Shown piece after piece: positions 1 to 7,897 of a stretch of DNA of 64,000 bases (the stretch's first letter is position 1; each line of letters starts with the position of its first letter). This DNA is from Secundilactobacillus pentosiphilus (GTDB taxonomy: Bacteria > Bacillota > Bacilli > Lactobacillales > Lactobacillaceae). The notes under the pieces were generated by a model that saw only the letters and a list, made by a program, of their open reading frames with translations, was not told where the DNA came from and made no database searches. The stretch covers positions 1-64,000 of the forward strand of contig NZ_BCMI01000008.1 in NCBI RefSeq assembly GCF_002217985.1, in the 5' to 3' direction. Position numbers and translations under genes: made by a program.

Positions 1-62
1 CCCTGTTAAATATGCTTTAATAGCTATAATTTTAGTATCCCAGGAAATTTTAGTCATAGAAA

Positions 63-94
63 TACCCCCAAAGTTGTTTCCAACTTTGGGGGTA
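63..94. terminator. Perfect 14-bp hairpin
   Basis: Two perfectly complementary 14-base arms (63-76 and 81-94) enclose a TTTC loop. There is no immediate T-run on the plus strand, so it is either a weak terminator of a gene left of the window or another RNA or DNA structure. The first 60 bases hold nothing recognisable. Confidence 0.45.
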
Positions 95-123
95 CACGTC
101 ATTTAATCGAAGCTCTTTTTTTC

Positions 124-152
124 TTGAAATTTTGCGAAGGTGAGTCTATACT
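124..152 (+). promoter_or_regulatory. Promoter of the ABC exporter-TetR operon
   Basis: A -35 box TTGAAA (124-129) and a -10 box TATACT (147-152) are separated by 17 bases. It lies 46 bases before the first start codon and should drive the three-gene operon that ends with the TetR gene. Confidence 0.7.
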
Positions 153-164
153 CACTAGTGAGTA
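149..164. promoter_or_regulatory. Palindromic operator, probably for the TetR regulator
   Basis: A perfect 16-bp palindrome (TACTCACTAGTGAGTA) overlaps the -10 box. A further GTGAGT at 140-145 forms a second inverted pair with ACTCAC at 150-155. A repressor bound here would block the promoter. The TetR-family gene closing the same operon is the natural candidate, giving autoregulation; this is inference. Confidence 0.6.
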
Positions 165-197
165 ATCAATTACTTACCCATGAACGGAGGGGTTAAA

Positions 198-923
198 ATG
201 GCGGATGGAATCATTGATTTGGAACACTTAGTTAAGAAATTTGGCAAACAGACCGTTTTAAAGGACGTTAATTTAGCGGTGATGCCCCAACAGATCGTCG
301 GTCTGATCGGGCCATCGGGTGCCGGGAAATCAACGGTAATCAAAACAGCGTTAGGGATGGAAGTGACGGATGGCGGCACGGCCACGGTTTTTGGTCAAGT
401 CATGCCGAAACGCCCGTTATTATCACGAATCGGGTACATGGCGCAAACGGATGCCCTGTATGAGTCGTTGACCGGGCGGGAGAACCTCAAGTTTTTTGCT
501 CAGATGAAGGGCCTCAAAAAAGCGGCGTTGAGAGAGTCCATTGATCACGTTTCTCACGTAGTCGATCTGCAGGACGATTTGGATAAACGCGTCAGCGGCT
601 ATTCCGGCGGCATGATGCGGCGTTTGTCGCTGTCGATCGCGCTTTTGGGCAGTCCCGAACTGCTGGTGTTGGACGAACCCACCGTGGGCATCGACCCGGC
701 GCTGCGCCGGCAGATCTGGCAGGAACTGGATGCCATTCGTGACGAGGGCCGCAGCATCCTGATCACCACCCACGTGATGGAGGAGGCTGAATTGACGGAC
801 AAAGTCGCGTTATTATTGGGCGGCAAGGTGATCGCCTTTGATGAACCGGCCGCGCTGAAAGCCCAGTATCAGGTTGATTCGATTGAAAACGTCTTTTTGA
901 AGGCAGAAGGTGAATTTAAATGA
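198..923 (+). CDS. ABC-2 type exporter, ATP-binding subunit
   Basis: ATPase that would power the permease encoded next. The 241-residue protein has a Walker A motif GPSGAGKST (residues 38-46), an ABC signature SGYSGG (133-138) and Walker B LLVLDEP (155-161), as in drug and antibiotic exporters of the DrrA/CcmA group. The start at 198 is chosen over an in-frame ATG at 180 because GGAGGGG (186-192) sits at the right distance only for 198. The stop codon overlaps the permease start, so translation is probably coupled. The exported substrate cannot be read from the sequence. Confidence 0.88.
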   Translation: MADGIIDLEHLVKKFGKQTVLKDVNLAVMPQQIVGLIGPSGAGKSTVIKTALGMEVTDGGTATVFGQVMPKRPLLSRIGYMAQTDALYESLTGRENLKFFAQMKGLKKAALRESIDHVSHVVDLQDDLDKRVSGYSGGMMRRLSLSIALLGSPELLVLDEPTVGIDPALRRQIWQELDAIRDEGRSILITTHVMEEAELTDKVALLLGGKVIAFDEPAALKAQYQVDSIENVFLKAEGEFK

Positions 924-2065
924 GAACTTTTGCGATTATGAAACGGGTGCTGACCGAAATGCTGCGAGACAAGCGGTCACTGGCGCTGCTGTTCTTGGCG
1001 CCGATCCTAGTCCTCTGGTTAATGAGTGTTATTTTTACAGCCAACTCCACGACTAGCGTGGAAGTCGGTACGGTGGGCGTGACCACCAGCGTTTCCACGA
1101 ACTTAAATCAGGTAAAACACGTCAACGTGCATCACTATGCCAGTCAAGCCACCGCTAAAAAAGCGCTGAAGGCTGATAAAATCGATGCAATCATTCACAA
1201 AACGGGTTCGAATTATAGCCTGACTTATGCGAATACGGATTCCAGTAAGACGTCGGCAGTCAAAATGGCGTTTAGAAGCGCGCTGACCCAGACGAACATC
1301 AGCCAGATGAAGTCGCAGCTAGGGACGGCACATAAAACTATCGGCAAACTGCAGAAGACCTTGCCGGCGCCGGTCCAAAAACAGTTGCGAAGTCAACTGC
1401 CGAAGCAAAAACAAGCGGCGGCGCCACAAATTACCAACCACTACGTATACGGTGACGCGAATACCGGGTTCTTTGATAAAATGTTACCTATATTAATGGG
1501 CTTCTTCGTGTTCTTCTTTGTCTTCTTGATTTCTGGGATGGCCCTTTTAAAGGAACGAACCAGCGGGACGCTGTCACGGCTGCTGGCAACGCCGGTGAAA
1601 CGCTATGAGATCGTCTTCGGCTACATGGCCAGTTACGGGATCCTGGCGATTTTTCAAACGATTTTGATCGTCATGGCCACCATCTGGCTGCTGGGCGTGG
1701 AAGTGGTCGGCAGTGTCTTCAACATCATTGTCATTAACCTGATCCTAGCGTTAGTCGCGCTGGCATTTGGCATCCTGCTGTCGACTTTTGCCAACTCCGA
1801 GTTTCAAATGGTGCAGTTCATTCCGGTGGTGATTATTCCACAGATCTTCTTCTCCGGGATCATCCCAATGGATGCCATGGCCAGCTGGATCAAGGATATT
1901 TCCTACATTATCCCCATCAAGTACTCCGGTGATGCCGTCACCGGGATCATGATGCAGGGGAAGAATCTGTCGTCGTTTGGCCTGGACATTGGCGTACTGC
2001 TGATCTTCCTGGTCGTGCTCACCATTTTAAACGTCGAAGGGCTCAAACGTTACCGTAAAGTATAG
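920..2065 (+). CDS. ABC-2 type exporter, permease subunit
   Basis: Membrane subunit of the exporter, 381 residues. One transmembrane helix near residues 20-42 is followed by a long extracytoplasmic stretch (about 43-185) rich in Lys, Gln and Ser, then five hydrophobic helices in the C-terminal half, the usual ABC-2 layout of the YhgE/YadH kind. The motif KERTSGTLSRLLATPV between helices is the typical cytoplasmic coupling segment. The start overlaps the ATPase stop. Multidrug or antimicrobial peptide export is likely from the adjacent TetR regulator but not shown. Confidence 0.85.
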   Translation: MRTFAIMKRVLTEMLRDKRSLALLFLAPILVLWLMSVIFTANSTTSVEVGTVGVTTSVSTNLNQVKHVNVHHYASQATAKKALKADKIDAIIHKTGSNYSLTYANTDSSKTSAVKMAFRSALTQTNISQMKSQLGTAHKTIGKLQKTLPAPVQKQLRSQLPKQKQAAAPQITNHYVYGDANTGFFDKMLPILMGFFVFFFVFLISGMALLKERTSGTLSRLLATPVKRYEIVFGYMASYGILAIFQTILIVMATIWLLGVEVVGSVFNIIVINLILALVALAFGILLSTFANSEFQMVQFIPVVIIPQIFFSGIIPMDAMASWIKDISYIIPIKYSGDAVTGIMMQGKNLSSFGLDIGVLLIFLVVLTILNVEGLKRYRKV

Positions 2066-2076
2066 GGGGGATTTTC

Positions 2077-2721
2077 TTGCGAGACGAAATATCTGCCAGC
2101 TACCGCGACTGGCTGGCTGAACAGGAAATGCCCAAGGGCAAGCGCGCGGCCATGCTGTCAGCGTTGGAACTTTTTTCCAAACAGGGTTACGACGGCACAT
2201 CAACCATGGCGATTGCTAAGCACGCGGGCATCAGCCAAGCCACGATTTTTAAGTATTTTAAGACCAAGAATGACCTGTTAGCGGCGATTTTAAAGCCGAT
2301 GATCAATCACTTACTGCCGGAATATCGCGAGGACTTTTTAGCTGAGATCCCGGCGATGGCCACCCTGCAGGAAACCGTCCACTTTCTGGTGCGGGACCGC
2401 TACGAGTTTTTGATCAAGAACCGGGAAGTGGCACTGATTTTTCTTACGCAAGTCATGACGAACGCTGACACGCGGGCCATGTTTCAGAAATTCATGGCTG
2501 AAACGGCGCCGATGTTCATCAACGCCATTTACGGCACACTTCAGAAAAGCGGCAGCCTGCGGGACGATTTACCACCGGCCGCCGTACTGCGAACCATTGC
2601 GGGACAACTGCTCAGCTACTTTATTCAGCGGCAGGTGCTGATGCCTGACGCGAAGGCGGATGAAGACGCTGATCTGCAGCTGATTGAAGCGTTGATCGTG
2701 CGGGCAATCAGTAAAACCTAG
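2077..2721 (+). CDS. TetR/AcrR family regulator
   Basis: Likely local repressor of the exporter operon. The 214-residue protein has an N-terminal helix-turn-helix (about residues 25-70, with GYDGTSTMAIAKHAGISQATIFKYF), and an all-helical ligand-binding half. It starts with TTG at 2077 because a strong GGGGGG site lies 6 bases upstream; the next in-frame ATG is 17 codons in, inside the helical lead-in. It follows the permease by 11 bases. The palindrome over the operon promoter at 149-164 is the probable operator. Ligand unknown. Confidence 0.85.
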   Translation: MRDEISASYRDWLAEQEMPKGKRAAMLSALELFSKQGYDGTSTMAIAKHAGISQATIFKYFKTKNDLLAAILKPMINHLLPEYREDFLAEIPAMATLQETVHFLVRDRYEFLIKNREVALIFLTQVMTNADTRAMFQKFMAETAPMFINAIYGTLQKSGSLRDDLPPAAVLRTIAGQLLSYFIQRQVLMPDAKADEDADLQLIEALIVRAISKT

Positions 2722-2727
2722 GATGTA

Positions 2728-2778
2728 AATTAAAAGGATTTGATCAGCGGTATGTCGCTGGTCAAATCCTTTTTAATT
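2728..2778. terminator. Bidirectional terminator
   Basis: Arms of about 22 bases (2728-2749 and 2756-2778) are complementary with one G-T pair and one extra T, and A/T runs flank both sides. It lies between the convergent TetR and MFS genes and should stop transcription from both. Confidence 0.8.
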
Positions 2779-2780
2779 GT

Positions 2781-4355
2781 TTAATCTTGATCTTTAATAG
2801 TGACGTCAGCGGACTTGGGGTTGCGCTGCAGCAGGAGTGCCGCAGCAATACCGCCGATGACGGCAATGACGGCCGCGGTGATTGCAACAGTGGCCATGCC
2901 GTTATCATAAGCCTTGATGACGATCTGCTGGAAAGCGTGCGCAAACGGTGCGTGGCTCAACCGGTTCGAAAAGGCGATCCCGTGACCGGAAAACGGGCCG
3001 GCATCGATCAGGGCTTTTTTCAAACCGCTGAGAGCTGGGGCGGGCATGCGGACCGAAGCCAGGTGGCCGTTGAGATAGCTCTCGTACTGGTTATCCTGGA
3101 TCAGGCCTAAGCCCACGACACCAATGGTGGTGCCCAGTTGCCGGAACACGTTCAGCAAACCAGAAGCCATGCCCATTTCGTTGGCTTGAATGCCTTCCAT
3201 GCCGGCGGTGTTTAACAGGGGATTGACCATCCCGTTAGCGATCCCCATGCCGACCATTCCCGGCCACAGGTCAACGAAGCTAACGGTGGGACTAATGGCC
3301 CGCGCCATCAGCCAAAAGCCGATCGCTCCAATGAACATGCTGATGCTGATCATCCACTTTTTGGAATAACGGGCACTGAGGATACCCACGATGGGCCCCA
3401 GAACTAGCGACCAAACACTGATGGTCAGCTGACGCAGCCCGGTTTGAGTGGCGGAGTAACCGATGTAATTTTGCATTAAAGCGGTCAAGAAGGTGTTGTA
3501 AGCGTAGAAGCCGGCTCCCAACGTGAAGGCGACGACCACGACGCCGATGAAATGCGGTTTCTTAAACAGTTTTAAGTTGACCATCGGATCCTTCATCTTT
3601 GTCTCGGCAAAAATAAACAGGATCAAGAAGATGGCGCCGCCAAGCAGCCAGCCGCTGACCCGAACGTCGGTCCAGGTCCAGTGCGGGTGGCCTTCTTTGA
3701 CGATCAGGCCGTAAATAATGGCGAATAAGCCAGCCGCTGACAGCAGCATTCCCAGCAGGTCAACTTTTTGGTTCTTACCGTAGCTGGGCGTTTCTTGAAC
3801 GTAGATCACGGTTAAAATAACCGCCAGGATTCCAAACGGCACGTTGACGTAGAAGATTGCCGGCCAGCTGAAATGTTCAACTAAGTAACCGCCGATCAGC
3901 GGACCTGAAGCAGAAGAGACCCCGATGATGGAACCCAGGATGCCCAGCGCCAGGCCGCGGTCTTTTCCTTCAAAGTTTGAGGCGACCAAAGCCATTGACA
4001 AAGACATCATTCCAGCACCGCCGATGGCTTGAACGCCACGGCCGATGTCTAAGATCAGGAGGCTGGCCGCCATCCCGTTGACGGCTGAAGCCAAAACGAA
4101 CAGGACCAGGGAACCCAGGAAAATTTTCTTCCGGCCGTACATGTCACCTAACTTCGACATGATCATTAGGGTTACCGCGTAGACCAGGGTGTAGGCGTTT
4201 AGGACCCACTGTAAATCGGTAAAGGTGGTGTTGAAGTCGCGTACCATGGTCGGCAGCGCGACGTTGACGACGGTGACGTCCAGCAGCCCCATGAAGACGC
4301 CCAGTCCCATGGCTGCTAAGGCGATCCACTGTTTGACGCTAGTTTTTTGCTTCAT
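2781..4355 (-). CDS. MFS multidrug transporter, DHA2 (EmrB/QacA) family
   Basis: Proton-driven drug efflux pump of the 14-helix DHA2 group, 524 residues. Features seen are the motif LDVTVVNVALPTM in helix 1 (typical of this family), LGDMYGRKK after helix 2 (motif A), and GPLIGGYLVE in helix 5 (motif C of drug:H+ antiporters). The start at 4355 follows GAGGAG by 7 bases; an ATG five codons earlier contains that site and is unlikely. It overlaps the end of the padR gene by 17 bases, so the two are co-translated and the regulator probably controls the pump. Confidence 0.88.
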   Translation of the reverse strand: MKQKTSVKQWIALAAMGLGVFMGLLDVTVVNVALPTMVRDFNTTFTDLQWVLNAYTLVYAVTLMIMSKLGDMYGRKKIFLGSLVLFVLASAVNGMAASLLILDIGRGVQAIGGAGMMSLSMALVASNFEGKDRGLALGILGSIIGVSSASGPLIGGYLVEHFSWPAIFYVNVPFGILAVILTVIYVQETPSYGKNQKVDLLGMLLSAAGLFAIIYGLIVKEGHPHWTWTDVRVSGWLLGGAIFLILFIFAETKMKDPMVNLKLFKKPHFIGVVVVAFTLGAGFYAYNTFLTALMQNYIGYSATQTGLRQLTISVWSLVLGPIVGILSARYSKKWMISISMFIGAIGFWLMARAISPTVSFVDLWPGMVGMGIANGMVNPLLNTAGMEGIQANEMGMASGLLNVFRQLGTTIGVVGLGLIQDNQYESYLNGHLASVRMPAPALSGLKKALIDAGPFSGHGIAFSNRLSHAPFAHAFQQIVIKAYDNGMATVAITAAVIAVIGGIAAALLLQRNPKSADVTIKDQD

Positions 4356-4905
4356 TGTGATGCTCCTCATTTAAAATTTCGAATAAATACTGCGTGACCC
4401 AGTCCAGTTTCGTCTGACTAATGGCCACGCTGAGATCGATGGAACGAATACCGGCCTTCAAAGCCTCGATGTTTAGACTATGATCCGCTAATAACGTTAA
4501 TAAGTGCTCGTGAACCCCGCGGTAGATGTTGAGGTCTTCTTGAACTTTATTGGCATAGTCTTGCAGGATCCTTTTTTGCTGAGTCAGTTCAACGGCGAAC
4601 AGCCCCCGGAACTTGAAGCGGTAAATGGATTCGCTGCGGGCACCGTCAGCTACGGGCTGTTTCATGAGCTCATAGAAGTGAGCCTCGCCGGCAGCCGTGA
4701 TGTGCGCCAGTTTCTTATTGCGCGGGTCCTGTGAATCCTCGATGAAGACGATGTCGCCGTTAGCCTCCAGTTTTGAAAGCAGCGGGTAGATGACACCGTT
4801 GGAAATTTTACGCTGGGGGACCAGCGCACTGCCTAAAACGTCCCTTAACTTATAACCAGACATGTCGCGGGACATGAGCATGCCTAAAAGCAGTAATTCG
4901 TACAT
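4339..4905 (-). CDS. PadR family regulator
   Basis: Winged-helix regulator of 188 residues in the Vir-type PadR layout: an N-terminal domain (about 1-85, YELLLLGMLMSRDMSGYKL and GVIYPLLSKLEANG) and a helical dimerisation half. The start at 4905 is preceded by GGAGGG with a 4-base spacer; an ATG at 4917 lies before that site. It is first in an operon with the MFS pump, the common arrangement for PadR-controlled multidrug pumps. Its probable operator is the inverted repeat just upstream. Confidence 0.87.
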   Translation of the reverse strand: MYELLLLGMLMSRDMSGYKLRDVLGSALVPQRKISNGVIYPLLSKLEANGDIVFIEDSQDPRNKKLAHITAAGEAHFYELMKQPVADGARSESIYRFKFRGLFAVELTQQKRILQDYANKVQEDLNIYRGVHEHLLTLLADHSLNIEALKAGIRSIDLSVAISQTKLDWVTQYLFEILNEEHHNEAKN

Positions 4906-4923
4906 AAAACCCTCCATAGGTCA

Positions 4924-4950
4924 AAACGACTTATTGAGTATAGGTCGTTT
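4924..4950 (-). promoter_or_regulatory. Operator/promoter of padR-MFS operon
   Basis: Inverted repeat AAACGAC (4924-4930) and GTCGTTT (4944-4950) brackets a minus-strand -10 box TATACT (complement of 4937-4942). The placement over the promoter suggests autorepression by the PadR protein; it is not the classic ATGT-N-ACAT box. No good -35 is present. Confidence 0.5.
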
Positions 4951-5029
4951 CGACGGGTAAAGCAAGTAAAAGTTTAAGCGGGCAGGCTGAATGAGAAGAA
5001 ATAATTGATAGTATTGTGGTATACGGTCA

Positions 5030-5057
5030 TTCCAAAAATATATATTACATTTTGGAA
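5030..5057. repeat. 8-bp inverted repeat upstream of the flavin reductase pair
   Basis: TTCCAAAA (5030-5037) and TTTTGGAA (5050-5057) flank 12 A/T-only-plus-C bases. It lies about 45 bases before a perfect TATAAT at 5100-5105, so it may be an operator or upstream element. The rest of the 4951-5227 gap shows only this -10 box and the ribosome binding site; no gene is visible. Confidence 0.35.
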
Positions 5058-5227
5058 AAAAGAATTATTTTGATTAAGGTCTGGCGCATTTCGTGTTATT
5101 ATAATAGGTAAATACGGGACTAAATTCTCATGTACATTTTTCACAATGGTCTCTATGATGAGATGCACCGGCACGTTTAATTCCTGTAACTAGTCCTGAA
5201 GAGGCCGTTAGAAAGGGTGAATGACAT

Positions 5228-5854
5228 ATGAAGAAGTTTGTGGCACTGGTCGGTACCAACACCGCTAAATCAACTAACCGTAAGTTACTTAAGTATATGA
5301 AAAAGCGCTACGCGGACGACGCCGAAATCGACGTTGTTGAATTGAAGGGGCTGCCGATTTTTAAGAAGACCGAGGAGGTATTCATTCCGCAGCAAGCTAA
5401 AGACATTGCTGAAAAGATCGATGCCTCAGACGGGGTGATCATTGGAACACCAGAATATGATCATTCCGTTCCAGCATTGTTATCTAGTGCACTAGCTTGG
5501 CTGTCATACGGGATCCATCCATTAATGGATAAACCGGTGATGATCGTCGGTACTTCGTACGGGACGCTGGGGGCTTCCAGAGCACAGGCTCAGTTGCGAC
5601 AAATCTTGGATTCACCCGAACTCAAGGCCACGGTGCTGCCGAGTTCCGAATTTTTGCTGGGGCATGCTTTACAAGCCTTTGATGACAACGGCGATTTGAA
5701 GTCAGCCGAGGAATCCCAAAAGCTCGATGGTTTGTTTAAGGACTTTTTGGAATTTGTTGATTTGACAGAACAGCTGGTTAACTCGAAGAAACTGCACGAG
5801 CAAGATGCAGCTACCTTCACTTGGGATAACGGTACTACAGGAGATGATAAATAA
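5228..5854 (+). CDS. NADPH-dependent FMN reductase family protein
   Basis: Flavodoxin-fold oxidoreductase of 208 residues (FMN_red family), which reduces FMN or a bound flavin with NAD(P)H. Seen are the N-terminal phosphate loop region VGTNTAKSTNRKLL, the family motif GTPEYDHSVPALL (about 78-90) and GTSYGTLGASRAQ (about 107-119). It starts 7 bases after AAAGGGTGA. The stop codon overlaps the start of the next gene, which encodes a close paralogue, so both are probably made together. A role as reductase partner for the neighbour is an inference; its electron acceptor is unknown. Confidence 0.82.
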   Translation: MKKFVALVGTNTAKSTNRKLLKYMKKRYADDAEIDVVELKGLPIFKKTEEVFIPQQAKDIAEKIDASDGVIIGTPEYDHSVPALLSSALAWLSYGIHPLMDKPVMIVGTSYGTLGASRAQAQLRQILDSPELKATVLPSSEFLLGHALQAFDDNGDLKSAEESQKLDGLFKDFLEFVDLTEQLVNSKKLHEQDAATFTWDNGTTGDDK

Positions 5855-7221
5855 TGGTTAAATTAGTTGGGATCGCCGGTTCGATCGGCGAACAATCATA
5901 TAATCGGATGTTACTGGAATTTATCCGTGACCACTTTAAAAAATCAGTCGACATTGAGATCTTAAATATCAATGACGTCCCCGTGTTTAACGAAGACGAA
6001 GATCACAATGACAACCCGGTGGTTCATGAACTGGCACGTAAGATTTCTGGCGCCAACGGTGTGATCTTAGCCACACCGGAACATAACCACACCGTACCGG
6101 CCGCCATGAAGAACGTGATCGAATGGCTGTCCAATAACGTTCACCCGTTAAACGGCAAGGCGGTCTGGATCGTGGGGGCTTCCTACCATACCCAGGGTTC
6201 TTCGCGGGCACAGCTGCACTTGAAGCAGATCTTGGAATCCCCAGGGGTCAACGCCTTTGTCATGCCGGGCAACGAATTTTTACTCAGCAACGCCAAGGAA
6301 GCCTTTGACGACGATGGCAACCTGAAGGATTCGCGGACGGTTGGTTTTCTTGAATTAGTCATGAAGAAGTTCTTAACGTTTATGAAGGTGATTGAAATGA
6401 TGGATGCGCCAGATCCAAAGAATGCTCACGAAGAAGATATGGATTCTAAGCACCCCGTGAACACCACCGTTGAAGACGTTGACATGACCGATCCGGAATG
6501 GGTTGAAAAGGCTGCGGAGAAGACCCATGCAGCCAGTGGCGGCGACTACGTTAAGTTAGATCGCGGTCTCTTAACGGTCGATCAATTGAACTGCTTCTTG
6601 AACTCCATGGCCGGCGAATTAACGTTTGCTGACGATAATAACCAGTTCATTTACTACAATAAAAACGCGGACGCAGCTCACATGCTGGCCCCAAGAACGC
6701 CTGATCAAGTTGGTAATCCGCTGAGCGCGGTTCACCCAGACCGGGTGATCGAACACGTTAAGCAGGTGCTTTACGCTTTGCGGACCGGCGAAAGCGACGT
6801 GGTTTCCATGCCGGCACAAACCGGTCCTAACCAGCACGTGATGCACTACTACCGTGCCATGCGTGACGAAAACCGCCGTTACCGCGGTGTGAACGAATTG
6901 GTGATCGATATCATGCCGATCCTGAAGTACTACCTGGCAGCAACTGGTCAAAAGCTGGTCAAGGATCCCGATGCCGTACCGATGTCACCAATCACCGGCT
7001 TAGATGCCGTTACCGGGGCTTCAGCACATTCAGATCCAACTACGGATGCGACTAGCGGCGCCTCAGCTTCTAAGTCAGCTGAGAAGCCGGCCGCACCTGA
7101 ACCTGTGAAGGACGATGCCTTAACCGGTGCTTCCGAGGAACCGGCGGCAGACGCCGCACCAAAGAAGCCGGAAGAAACACCAACGGATACGGATGCCACT
7201 ACCGGTGCCTCAGAAAGTTAA
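5854..7221 (+). CDS. FMN reductase-like protein with PAS-like domain and repetitive D-A-x-T-G-A-S tail
   Basis: A 455-residue three-part protein. Residues 1-190 are a second FMN_red flavodoxin-like domain (TPEHNHTVPAAM, GASYHTQGSSRAQ), paralogous to the upstream gene. Residues about 230-365 (TVDQLNCFLNSMAGELTF through VNELVIDIMPIL) resemble the PAS_10 domain found with DUF438 proteins, which can hold a redox or haem cofactor. Residues 366-455 are a low-complexity Ala/Pro/Glu/Asp tail with four D-A-x-(T/S)-G-A-S motifs. That motif matches the consensus at which ApbE attaches FMN covalently, with Ser in the acceptor place. I infer an electron-transfer protein; no apbE or partner reductase lies in the window. 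Its start overlaps the previous stop. Confidence 0.78.
   Translation: MVKLVGIAGSIGEQSYNRMLLEFIRDHFKKSVDIEILNINDVPVFNEDEDHNDNPVVHELARKISGANGVILATPEHNHTVPAAMKNVIEWLSNNVHPLNGKAVWIVGASYHTQGSSRAQLHLKQILESPGVNAFVMPGNEFLLSNAKEAFDDDGNLKDSRTVGFLELVMKKFLTFMKVIEMMDAPDPKNAHEEDMDSKHPVNTTVEDVDMTDPEWVEKAAEKTHAASGGDYVKLDRGLLTVDQLNCFLNSMAGELTFADDNNQFIYYNKNADAAHMLAPRTPDQVGNPLSAVHPDRVIEHVKQVLYALRTGESDVVSMPAQTGPNQHVMHYYRAMRDENRRYRGVNELVIDIMPILKYYLAATGQKLVKDPDAVPMSPITGLDAVTGASAHSDPTTDATSGASASKSAEKPAAPEPVKDDALTGASEEPAADAAPKKPEETPTDTDATTGASES
7003..7212 (+). repeat. Four D-A-x-(T/S)-G-A-S motifs in a protein tail (candidate flavinylation sites)
   Basis: Motifs at residues 384-390 (DAVTGAS), 398-404 (DATSGAS), 421-427 (DALTGAS) and 447-453 (DATTGAS) of the preceding protein. 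The codons differ between copies (tca, tca, tcc, tca; ggg, ggc, ggt, ggt), so the protein motif rather than the DNA is conserved. Known ApbE targets carry D-x-x-(S/T)-G-A-T. The linkers are Pro/Ala/Lys/Glu-rich and likely flexible. Confidence 0.6.
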
Positions 7222-7247
7222 GCGTCAATGATTTAAACGAAGTGAAT

Positions 7248-7285
7248 AAAAGCCCGTGCAGCTGCCATAGCCGTGCGGGCTTTTT
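7248..7285 (+). terminator. Rho-independent terminator of the flavin reductase pair
   Basis: AAAAGCCCG (from 7248) pairs with CGGGCTTTTT (to 7285), with an internal GTGC/GTGC-containing loop region and a T-run. Confidence 0.75.
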
Positions 7286-7297
7286 AAGCTGGTTTAC

Positions 7298-7326
7298 TTG
7301 TTTGGCTGGTGTAAAAGCAGTATATT
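7298..7326 (+). promoter_or_regulatory. Promoter of the glutathione peroxidase gene
   Basis: TTGTTT (7298-7303), 17-base spacer, TATATT (7321-7326), 34 bases before the start codon. Confidence 0.6.
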
Positions 7327-7360
7327 GATTGTACACAATCTAACTGGAGGCGGGTCACGA

Positions 7361-7828
7361 ATGAACAATATCTATGATTTCAAAGAAACCGAAATGAGCG
7401 GGCAGCAGATCAACTTTGCCGATTACCGCGGGAAGGTCGTCATGATCGTTAATACCGCCAGTAAGTGCGGCCTGGCGCCACAGCTTGAAGGCATTGAAAA
7501 GTTGTATCAAAAGTACCATGATCAGGGCTTTGAAGTCCTCGGCCTGCCGTCAAACCAGTTTCATCAGGAACTGGCGTCGGATGAAGCAACTGAGGCCTAC
7601 TGCCAGCTGCACTATGGTGTCACCTTTCAGATGACTAAACAAGTGCAGGTCAATGGAGACGGTGAGGACCCGCTGTTTACCTACCTTAAGGATACGGCGG
7701 GGCACGGCCGCATCAAGTGGAACTTCACCAAATTTCTGATTGGCCGTGATGGCCAGCTGATCCGCCGGTATGCGCCGATTGTTAAACCGGCCAAGATTGA
7801 ACCGGCAATCGTGGAAGCGTTAGGGTAG
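7361..7828 (+). CDS. Glutathione peroxidase family protein
   Basis: Thiol peroxidase of 155 residues that reduces hydrogen peroxide or organic peroxides, in this lineage probably with thioredoxin. The family catalytic tetrad is visible: Cys in NTASKCGLAPQ (about residue 35), Gln in LPSNQF (about 70) and Trp-Asn in KWNFTKF (about 122-125). It uses Cys, not selenocysteine. The start at 7361 follows GGAGG by 10 bases; an upstream TTG-initiated reading would add 21 residues without homology. A single-gene unit between two terminators. Confidence 0.88.
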   Translation: MNNIYDFKETEMSGQQINFADYRGKVVMIVNTASKCGLAPQLEGIEKLYQKYHDQGFEVLGLPSNQFHQELASDEATEAYCQLHYGVTFQMTKQVQVNGDGEDPLFTYLKDTAGHGRIKWNFTKFLIGRDGQLIRRYAPIVKPAKIEPAIVEALG

Positions 7829-7847
7829 GCGCTGACCGCGTAAAATT

Positions 7848-7897
7848 AAAAAAAGTGTGAAGCTTAATCGGCAATGATTAGACTTCACACTTTTTTG
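7848..7897. terminator. Bidirectional terminator
   Basis: An A-rich arm with AAGTGTGAAG and a complementary CTTCACACTTTTTT arm form a long stem between the convergent peroxidase and esterase genes, with A/T runs on both sides. Confidence 0.8.

Noticed and set aside
4974-5174. Minus-strand 66-codon ORF upstream of the flavin reductases
   Set aside because: No ribosome binding site, and it crosses the promoter and inverted repeat of the plus-strand operon.
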